From Carallia brachiata (lineage: Eukaryota > Streptophyta > Magnoliopsida > Malpighiales > Rhizophoraceae): a stretch of 64,000 nucleotides of DNA. Under the pieces are notes generated by a model. That model made no database searches, was not told the origin of the DNA, and was given only the letters and a program-made list of their open reading frames with translations. The stretch is from contig JADCRB010000036.1 of assembly GCA_021464245.1 (NCBI GenBank), positions 5,256,372 through 5,320,371 on the forward strand, in the 5' to 3' direction. This document shows, piece after piece, positions 51,606 to 64,000 of the stretch. How positions within the stretch are numbered: the first letter of the stretch is position 1; each line of letters opens with the position of its first letter. The position numbers and the translations under genes are program-made.

Positions 51606-54600
51606 GGCACCTAAAGATTTTTTTTAAAAAAATGTAATTCACCAATTTTTAAAACTCCACGTTGCCTTCGTTCTCCTCGTAAGCCCAAATTTGAAATTAA
51701 TTTTGTTGTTGGTTTTGATTTTGTTTATTGTTGGTCATAGGTTGAGTGCCGAAATGGCGGGGAAGAGCAGCCCACTTGAACTTTCAATCTTAGGAAGTGT
51801 AAGAATCGATCTCTAACTAAGGAGCCCAAGCCCAAAGACTTATTACCAATTAGAATCGGTCCAATCATCAATTTCTTCACTCTCCAAGTCTTCTTGACCA
51901 GGCCGGCAAGAATCAATCAACAATACCACTTTCAGAAATTGAGCTTTCGAGGATGGAGCTTGGCTCCAGTGGTTGGGCAGCTGTATTGCCAATCACGCCC
52001 TCGACCTCCCTCACCAACCTCCCCTTACTGCTGCTCTGCAGCTCCAATGTACCAAAAAAGAAATTGAGCTTTTTTTTGTTCCTTTTGTTTTATTTGTCTA
52101 TTGAAATTGAACTTCTCTACACTCATGACTGCGTGTCATATGTAACTAGTCATGGGGTGCAATCCTTTTCAAAGCAATCTTGCTCATAGTCCAAGATGAT
52201 TCAACATGGTTGTTGACGTATCCCAAAGTCATGCTTTTTTCCTTTTTTTTTTTTTTTTTTTTTTTTTGGTTCTCCGGGTAAAATCACAGCTATATCACGT
52301 TCCACGTAATAATAATTGATATTGCCTTTAATTTACTTAGAGGAACCAGAATTGCCTTTAAAAAATCATTGCGTTTGTTTGAGTTGTCCGTCAATGTTTC
52401 TAGCTCTCTACAAAGTTGGGCAAGTTGATTATGGTCTAATATATGCTTTCTTCCTGTAACATGTGACATGAATTTATTGTTTAACCAGTTGTACCTACTC
52501 AAGGGTAAATCATAATTACAGTAGGCCCTTCGTCATTAAGATGACAATTCCCTTCTTCCACTGTTTTAAGACTTTTGCACTTCGCTTTCACATGAAATAT
52601 CGACGGGAATTGCGCTGCGCACAGGGGAGAATGTTGAGATGCAACAAATGCCAGGGAGTGCCCCATTTTTCTTTTTTGACCTCTCCGAGAGAGGGCAGTC
52701 CTCTGTGTAGACGGGGAGGTCTTATAATTACTAAATATAGTTAGTAGGCACTAAATTTAAAAATTTAAGTGGGATTTGGTGCTTGGATTTCAATTCACTG
52801 GATTGAGCCACTGTCCACACAAAGGTTTGGAAGTTAGATATCATGTTTTAACTCATGCACGATTTAGTGTTTAATTTTAAAAATTTTAGTGAGATGGGTA
52901 AAGCTGGGTCAATTATTAAACTGATAATAATGCAAATATAATCCTTGTTTTATCATAATTATTTCGGGTCAATACGACAAATTTGGCTAACCGCCTTAAG
53001 AAAGCCCCGGGAAAGGAGGATTAGCATGTGAAAAATAGATTTTCATAAATTATATTTAATTGAAAATGTGAACGTAGCCCTTAATTATTTTTCTCACCAA
53101 ATTTATTCTTTATGATGTAGATCAAATTGGACACTACCTCACATAATTATACTTGATAAAACAATCATTGTGGAACATAAAAAAGAAAAAATAAAACGAT
53201 AACTACATGGAATTGAATTGGTGCTCCAGCTATGTAACAAACTCAGTTCCATTCTTATCAGTTATCTACTAATCTCAATTATCCCAAAACTTGGCTCCAA
53301 TACACGGATTAGACGCGTACTTGATGCGGGTGTGATGCACATCTATAAGAATGCAATTAAAATTCTTGTTTGCGTAATGATAAAATTACAAATCTACAAC
53401 TTAAACCATTATGATTATATTTTTTTCGGATTTCCTTTCCACGTTAAAAACTTGTGTGAATTTAAGTTTTTTCGAAGTAATCTCAAAAGACACTAATAAC
53501 ACCATATAGAATATTTCTTTATGCTATATTAGAATTATTAGCTCAACATAAAAAGAATATAGAAGTGAAATGTAAGATTAGAGTTGAAAGACGCTTCTTC
53601 TAACTAGTGCAGCTAATGTTGCTCCTCATATTACATAGAATGCTGACACGTAGACATTGAGAGTGTAATATTTCCTGTCACTCGTCGTAATAACAATTTC
53701 ATCTGGAGCGTTACAATTTCTTCACCCCTCAGCTTTCTATGCAATAAAGAGTTGTCTTCGGCGTCAGCATGTGAACGCAACTATCATAGCTGGTTGACTT
53801 TGACTCCGTCTGTTAAGGCGATGACACCAAAACCATTCTCGCATGTTTGGATCATCCCATGTAAAATAAAACCAACTATCCAACGCCTGAGATTGCACCG
53901 AACGCACCTTTCGCGAATCTAGACCGTTGCAAATCTTTATTAAAAAAATAAAATAATTCGTCAAAACTCAAAAACATCATGACACGAACGCGTCAGAACG
54001 CGATCTAAAGTGATCATCACCAAAGTGCCAAAACTTAAAACATCTACCCTCTTAAATTCTCAGGCGCAAATGTTGTTCGTTGGATTGAGCTGGTCCGGCT
54101 TTTTTCCTATCGGTTTTTTTTTTTTTTTAATGAAAAAGCAGTGGCGGTACCCACAATTTTCAAGTACTACGATTATAAGTACTCACGAAATATTGAGAGA
54201 TTAAATAATTACATAATTTTTTGTGTTATACAATTAGTTATAAGTTTTTTTTGTTGTTTGCTTATAATAAGATTTGAATATATAATCTTTTACTTAATTG
54301 TGATTCTCTTCAACTGGTTGAATTGTGGTTTTTTTTTTTTTGTTACTTGATATATAACTTAGATACTATTTTTTGAAATTAAATTGTAAATATATTTAAT
54401 ATTATTTTAAATATAATTAATATTACCTTAAAATTTTAATATTTCAAAAAATTCTTTTTTGTACAAACTTAATATAATCAACATTTGGAGCCTTGTATGC
54501 CAAGCCCTTTTTACCTTTTTTTTTTTTAAGCACGGCGTACCGTTAAAAATTTGGATCTGAATATTTTATTTACGTGGCTTATTACTAATGGTTGTTTTCC

Positions 54601-54848
54601 TTGTTTATCGGCAAAAATTTCACCCTAGATTCGTTATTCCCTAGATATTCTCCCCCTGTACCCGATCGAATCATGGCCGTCCGTATCTAACACGCGGCGA
54701 TTTAGGTAAAAAAAAAAAAAAGAATTGAAATTAGCTTGGATTCTGTCCGTGTCCTTTAATTATAAGAAATCCCCATCTTGTCCAAATATTTGCGATAATG
54801 CCACTAACCCTCAGTTATGCAATCCCTCGTAGACTCGTGTATAGTACA

Positions 54849-54969
54849 TATATGCATGCGATTCATTGTTAGTGCATATATAGACGTATATATAACTGGA
54901 AAATAGTCCTATACATATGCGATTCATTGTAGTGTATATATAGACATATATACAACTGGAAAATAGTCC
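54849..54969. repeat. about 60-bp tandem duplication
   Basis: Two adjacent, slightly diverged copies each contain GCGATTCATTGT, a TATATATAGAC motif and end ACTGGAAAATAGTCC (at 54909 and 54969). Spacing between matching landmarks is 60-61 bp. Confidence 0.85.
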
Positions 54970-55007
54970 ATGATATTAGTTATTAATGAGAAGGAGAGGT
55001 TAACTAA

Positions 55008-56226
55008 GGGTCCGTTTGGAGACGCTGTCAGTTTTTTGTTTCTGCTTTTCAATTTCTGTTTTTTGTTTTTGCTGTTTGCTGAATTTTTGTGTTTATTGCT
55101 GTCAATTTTTGTTTTTTTTTCTATAAGAATAAAAAAATAGGTAGAAAAAGGATAGTGAGAGAAATGGTAAAAAGAGTATAAATATAGAGAGTAAAAATGG
55201 GAGAGAGAGAGAGAGAGAGAGAGGGTAGAGAGAGAATGAGTAGAGAGAGAAAAAAGAGAGAGAAAGAGAGAAGAAAGAGAATGAGTAGAGATAATGACAT
55301 AAGAGAAAGGGTTGAGAAAGAATGAGTAAACAGATAGAGAGAGAGAAATGAGAGAGAGGGGGTAGAGAGAGAATGAGTAGAGAAAATGACAAAGAGAGAA
55401 AGAGAGAGAGGATAGAGAAAGACGCGTAAAGAGAATGATAGAGAGAGAAAAATGAGAGAGAGAGGGTAGAGAGAGAATGAGTAGAGAGAATGGTAAAACA
55501 AAAGTGAAAGAGTCTGGGTAGCGAGAGAGAATGAGTAGAGAGAGAAAAGGAGAGACAGCGAGGGGTAGAGAGAGAATGAGTAGAGAGAAATAGAGAGAGA
55601 GAGGGTAGAGAGAGAATGGTAGAAATAGAAAAAAGGGAGAGGAGGAGAGAGAGAATGATAGAGATAGAAAAAGGAGAGAGAGAGTAGAGAGGAGAATGAG
55701 TAGAGAGAGAAAATAGAGAGAGAGGGTTAGAAGAGAATGGTAGAGAAAGGGAGAGAGAGGGTAGAGAGAGATGATTGAGAGAGAATAGAGAGAGAGAGGG
55801 TAGAGAGAGAATGGAGAGATAGAAAAAAGGGAGGAGGAGAGAGAGAAAATATAGAGAGAGGAGGTAGAGACGAATGGTTAGAGTAGAGATAGAAAAGGGA
55901 GAGAGAGGTAGAGAGAGAATGAGTTGAGAGAATGAGTAGTGAGAGAAAAAAATATAGAGGGATAGAGAGAGGATGAGTAAAGAGAGATATGGTAAAGAGG
56001 GTGGAGAGAAGAGAAAGAAATGTTGTGAGAGAAAGTATAGAAAAAAAAGTGAAAAACAAAATCGGAAGCTATTTTTATTGTTTTCCCAATTTGATTTTTT
56101 TCTTTGAAAAACACTTTTAACTTTTCAACAAAAAATAGAAAACAGAATCAATAACAAACATGTTTCATGTTTTTTTTGTAAAAAATAAACAGAAAACAGA
56201 AAACTTAAACCACTTCAAACGAGCCC
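55008..56226. mobile_element. Tourist-like (PIF/Harbinger) MITE with a purine-rich minisatellite core
   Basis: The left end GGGTCCGTTTGGA and right end TTCAAACGAGCCC are imperfect inverted repeats flanked on both sides by TAA (55005-55007 and 56227-56229), the duplication favoured by PIF/Harbinger and Tourist elements. Subterminal CTGTTTTTTGTTT-type tracts are also inverted relative to each other. The 1.2-kb interior (about 55.14-56.05 kb) is almost entirely A and G on the + strand, built from degenerate GAGAGAGGGTAGAGAGAGAA and AATGAGTAGAGAGA units. No transposase gene is present. Confidence 0.8.
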
Positions 56227-56957
56227 TAAGTTTTTAACTGATGAAAAGTGTATTTTACGCTCTAAATCTTGCTTAATGTAGAAGATTTGAGTAAATCATG
56301 TAATTGATCTTTTGATTTCTTTAAAGTTCAAAAACTTCGTGATCACTTGAATTGGTTCACGTAAGCTTAAGTATTGACTCATGACAATTAGAAATTTTGG
56401 ACTTGATCATAATAAAAAAAAAATGCTCAGAGTTTGCCACCTATTGGTATCGCACACATGCAACACAACCGACAATTTTTGTCCATGTTTTAACGGGACT
56501 ACCAACAAAATTTCATGCCATTGATTGGTTTAATTTCCTTGTAAAAGGGGGTGGCGTTACACTATCAGAAGGGTTGATGTCGTACCAAACTAGTTGTCTT
56601 GACTCTAATAAAACAACTTTGGAGAGTCCATGTATTGATTTTGCAGTGACTGTAATATTTTTGTCGCTGAGTTTAACATTATTTCATAAAAGATCCACCT
56701 GCAATACGTCCATTATTATTAGGCTGCCTTTTTTTTTTTTTTTTTCATTGCAATTAATATTACGTGTTTATGGAATTAGAAATTTGTCTTTCGGATCCAA
56801 TTAAATTGAAAGCCATTGCTAGTTTAGCCTTTAGGCTTTAAATGACTACTTGTTTTCAGTGGCATCCCTGGTGGATCTAGCTAGGACGTCCAATTCTGAA
56901 TGGAAATAGTGATCCTCGTTATATTAATCTTCGGAATTAGAATGTAGCCAGATTCTC

Positions 56958-57496
56958 TTTTCGCGAAGTAGAATTTTTTTTTTTTTTTTTGACCAAATAG
57001 AAATTAATATAAACCAAATCAGTGCATCTGGGTACATAAATCAGCAGCCAGTAAATTAGACAATTGGGAAGGGGGGTGTGACATCCAATCAAAAGAGCAC
57101 TGATGGTCTCGTGCATTCTTTGCCACCCAGTCCACAACCTGGTTTGCCTCTCTTCTGACCAAACTCAATTGTGCCTGTGGATGTCGGTTGAACCACACCT
57201 TGATGTCTTTAACTAGCTGGTTGATCTCTAGTAAGCCAGCACCCTTCGTTGCTTGAACCACCCTGAAGAGATTTTCACAATCAGTCTCCAAAATCACCTT
57301 TGTGCCATTTGGCCTCGGTGGCAATCCTTGTGGCCAAACGCAAAGCGAGAGCCTCACCAACAAGTGCTGAAGTAACCTTCCGTCTCATAATTCCACCATC
57401 CAAGACATGCCCTTGGCTATTTCTGCACACTACTGCCATTCCTGACCACTCATTCTTCCCTTTAAAAGCAGCATCACAGTTTTCGCGAAGTAGAAT
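56958..57496 (-). mobile_element. 5'-truncated LINE with RNase H fragment and exact 17-bp TSD
   Basis: TTTTCGCGAAGTAGAAT is duplicated exactly at 56958-56974 and 57480-57496. Read on the minus strand, the 505-bp insert begins inside ORF2 at the RNase H domain (CDAAFKGKNEWSGMAVVCRN) and ends CTATTTGGTC plus a poly(A) of about 16. RVT_3 RNase H acidic residues are visible in CDAAF, GEALAL and LETDC. The frame breaks by one base at the CACAAAGGTG stretch near 57300: one frame runs to ATEAKWHKG, the next resumes as KVILETDCENLF. The insertion arrived truncated and is dead. The intact duplication indicates a recent event. Confidence 0.92.
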
Positions 57497-58730
57497 GTTT
57501 GCCAAGAACCTTGCATTTACATATTCGTAGAAACTATAAAGACAAATTTTACTCCCGTGCTAGCTCGAAAGCACGGACATGACTAAAAAGGGAAGTATTT
57601 TACATCGTTTGGACACAAACATGTAATGAACATAACAAAATACTTATCTGACAAATTTAAGAAAAAAAAATGTTAGAGAAAAAATGTCCGATGCAAGAAT
57701 AACGTGTGTTGGATACTTCAAAATTTTTTGTAATTTGGTTTAATTAAAATTTAGAGCTATTAACCTAATCCCTAAAGTTTTAACGGACAAAGAAAGAAAT
57801 TGAGAGAGAATTTGTAAATCGCCTGAACTGAAATCTTCGTATTCCTCTACTTCCTCTTCATGTTCGTGCTTTGTGGATCCTGGTGCTTCCTCGGCTCCAA
57901 ATCCTCCCTTCATGCTCTGGTTCGTGGGTCCCTCTCCTCCTCCTTCAATTCTCCTTCTCGGGGCAATCTGAAAGCTTAGGCCATGTTTTTCACTTCTAAC
58001 AGAGGAAACAAAGCAACGGTAACTGAAGGTGGGGTCCGATCATCTTGTTGGGAATTAGGAAATTAGGAATAACCTTGGATAAAATTGTAAATTTGTGATG
58101 TGCTGTGTCTTTATTAGCTGTAAGTAACATAGATGTAGCTTGAATTTTTAAATTTTTTTATTAAATAGCAAAATGATTTAGTAGTAAGTATGAATTCTGA
58201 TTTGTTTATGTCACTTAATTATAATTATCATTAATCATTATGGTGTTTTCTTGGTTTCTCATACGACAATTTAGGAAATGTTTAAAAGAATAAAGTTTTT
58301 TTTTTTTTACAATACAAGAAGATATATGTTATAAGCGTACAACTATATAAATTATTGGATTATGAAAAATATATTAAAATTTTTTAAAAAATTAAATTAA
58401 TTATACATTCTTTGTTTTGTTTCTTGCATTGTCAATTTTGGCATGTACCGCATCTGCAATACTGTGATAGTGTTCTTGCTACAAAGCATCATGCTAAGCC
58501 TTTTGACGGCAAGAGCTCCCCCGCCCGGATCTCTACGGTTTTTGAGATCTTTAGGCGCCACTGAGTAGGGGGCCAACTAAAATCCCATCAGTGCCAACAA
58601 AAAAGAGCCTAATAAAAGTGCAACGTATATATGCAGTTTATTCAAAAGGGACGAGGTCCTCAGGTCCCCCATTTTTTCAAACTAAAATTGCTTGTCAAAG
58701 CACAATCTCATCATCGATAGGGTTAACTTT

Positions 58731-59060
58731 TAAAAATATTATTAATTTCACTTAAATTAATAAATTTATTACTAATTTTAAAAGACTTTTTTAAATTTTT
58801 TTAACAAATTTAACACGTCGTGAAATTTTTTAAACTGAATTTTTTTGTTTTAATGATGTCGCAATTATATATATCACAAAACACTAATGCATCAGACATA
58901 TTTTATAAATATATTATCAAAATTAATATGTTTTATTTATATAAAATTATTACGTATTGAATTGTTAAAAAAATTCAAAGAATGATAAATTATTACTTTT
59001 TAAAATTAATATTAAATTTATTATTTTATATAAAATTAATGATATTTTTACATATTAATT
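58731..59060. repeat. palindromic AT-rich MITE-like element
   Basis: The left arm (58731-58784) reads TAAAAATATTATTAATTTCA, continuing to TAATTTTAAAAG. The reverse complement of the right arm (59006-59060) reads TAAAAATATCATTAATTTTA, continuing to TAATTTTAAAAA. The arms match over about 54 bp with a few differences. The ends resemble those of the element at 32985-33438. No coding capacity. Confidence 0.65.
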
Positions 59061-59960
59061 TTTACATGTAGAATTCCATTTTCCTTTTTCAGGAGAAAAT
59101 TGCCGTCCTGCCGACGTCACGATGTTTCCAAACATCAATCTGCAACATAGTGAATTGAAGAAAATACAATAAATAATTGGACTGCGAAAAAATCCATTGG
59201 AAACAATACCCATATAAAATAATCCTGAATTAGTTGTTTAATTTATTTAAATTTTTGTGTTACATTACATCTTTATTTTGTATTTTTGCTCTACGAACAC
59301 TTTTAATAAAGTAAATTTGGGTTCGCAGTTTAGGCATTTTTAATCTAATTAGTTATAATTTGTGGTTTTTTTTTATCATGTGGTTTTTGGACTAAAAAGC
59401 TTCTATACAACATAACATTCACCTTAACTAGAAAAAAAAAAAAAAACACATGATCTAATGATCTATACTGTTATCCTTGACCAAGGGAAAGAAAAAAAAA
59501 AAAAAAAAAACAGGGCACCAAAGAAAACAAAAAAGGAAGAAAATATTTTTGTACCTTAAACCGCGTACCTAGGACAGTTAATGCCAGATTCGGACCAATC
59601 CCCCCCGGAGGAGGACTCCACTCTGACCCACCGCCTCATTCTTACCCGACCCGAAAACTTCGTAATAATAGCCGACAAACAAGGGCATTATCGGAACACA
59701 ATCCCTTAATGAACGTTTCAATTTTTATTTAGTTAAATATTAAATATTGCTTAGCCTTTTATAAATGACAACCTTAACAACAACAACAACGACGACGAAC
59801 AGTGAAAAATCGACAAAAGCCCAAATCAAGTGGGGAAGGAGAGGCAAAAGAACACGCGCTCGCTCACGTTAAAAGAAACATCATTAGAAAAACAAGACAT
59901 AAAAAGAACAGCGAAACTTTGTTCTTTTTTAGACAGACGAAGCAAGAAAGAAAGAAACAA

Positions 59961-59963
<3 letters not shown>

Positions 59964-59997
<34 letters not shown>
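59964..59997. repeat. GA dinucleotide microsatellite in the myosin leader
   Basis: About 17 GA units lie roughly 230 bp before the myosin ATG, probably inside the 5' leader exon. GA tracts are common in plant 5' UTRs and can bind BBR/BPC factors, but no specific role is shown here. Confidence 0.9.
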
Positions 59998-60001
<4 letters not shown>

Positions 60002-60224
60002 TTATTCTCTTCTTCAAGAAATTTTTATGCTTGTGGAAGGGTTTAAGCTTTCTCTGATCTTTTTTTTTTTTACAATTAATTTTTTTAAGTTTTTTTTTAT
60101 TGTGTTTATTTGTAATATTGGTGTGAATCTTTTTTAAGTTCTGAAAAAATTGAATTAGTGAAAGACTGTGGAGTAGATCGAGGAGCAACTGATTAAGTTT
60201 CTGATCTGTCATTTCTCATCAAAA

Positions 60225-63940
<3,716 letters not shown>

Positions 63941-64000
63941 GTAATTGGGAAATTCAATTTACACATGCACCCACCGAACTGTGGATTTACTTACAAAAGT

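Larger units (their letters stand above)
43795..60224. other. 16.4-kb gene-free intergenic tract rich in small transposons
   Basis: Between the divergent MCTP and myosin genes I find no intact gene. The first 0.3 kb is probable MCTP leader and promoter. Identified elements are listed separately: a MITE (44392-44749), short poly(A) insertions (48678-48773, 49568-49616), a hAT-like element (49647-50314), a SINE (51436-51605), a tandem duplication (54849-54969), a Tourist-like element (55008-56226), a LINE fragment (56958-57496) and a palindromic element (58731-59060). Islands of higher GC without recognisable content lie near 45.2-45.4, 46.0-46.5, 48.35-48.6, 52.55-52.75 and 58.5-58.6 kb. The last 0.4 kb is the myosin 5' leader. 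Confidence 0.6.

Noticed and set aside
52210..52270. Long T run near 52240 as another poly(A) retro-insertion
   Set aside because: No matching direct repeats on its two sides, so no evidence of a target-site duplication.
55102..56114. Several minus-strand open frames rich in Ser, Leu and Phe
   Set aside because: They are translations of the GA-rich minisatellite inside the Tourist-like element, with no domain and no codon bias.

Overview
This is nuclear DNA from a flowering plant, most likely a eudicot. It holds eight intron-containing or intronless plant genes of well-known families, separated by long AT-rich intergenic DNA full of small transposons. I suspect a woody eudicot such as Citrus, but no marker in the window proves the genus. 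There are no bacterial operons, no CRISPR array, and no rRNA or tRNA gene that I could recognise.

Layout: (1) 0.9-2.4 kb, + strand, an intronless AMT1 ammonium transporter. (2) 3.3-6.6 kb, - strand, a nine-exon class III alcohol dehydrogenase / S-nitrosoglutathione reductase, convergent with AMT1. (3) 6.6-12.6 kb, intergenic. (4) 12.7-13.4 kb, + strand, a two-exon small cupin protein. (5) 13.4-17.6 kb, intergenic with short retro-insertions. (6) 17.6-23.0 kb, - strand, a 13-exon WD40 protein resembling AMBRA1, with an apparent 1-base frameshift in its large exon and one GC-AG intron. (7) 23-28 kb, intergenic with SINE-like copies and a decayed LINE RNase H. (8) 28.0-30.9 kb, - strand, a WDR26/GID7-type LisH-CTLH-WD40 protein. 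(9) 34.3-39.0 kb, + strand, an ALE2-like receptor kinase in nine exons, preceded by two uORFs. (10) 40.7-43.8 kb, - strand, an intronless MCTP protein with four C2 domains, convergent with the kinase. (11) 43.8-60.2 kb, a 16 kb gene-free tract that has collected several transposons with legible boundaries: a MITE with long inverted repeats, a hAT-like element with an 8-bp duplication, a SINE, a Tourist-like element with a purine-rich minisatellite inside, and a 5'-truncated LINE with an exact 17-bp duplication. (12) 60.2 kb to the window end, + strand, the first nine coding exons of a class XI myosin, which runs off the window.

The genes do not form a pathway or cluster. Thematic links are loose inferences: AMT1 and GSNOR both bear on nitrogen status, the two WD40 proteins belong to families that act as ubiquitin-ligase adaptors, and MCTP, ALE2 and myosin XI concern the cell surface and trafficking. 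All exon boundaries were worked out by eye from reading frame, GT/AG sites and family conservation. The exon phases add up exactly for every gene except the AMBRA1-like one, where one base is missing. I did not find a clear new biological system. The most unusual signals are that frameshift, a set of tiny poly(A) retro-insertions with target-site duplications, two transposons whose interiors have expanded into minisatellites, and a uORF whose stop overlaps the kinase start codon.
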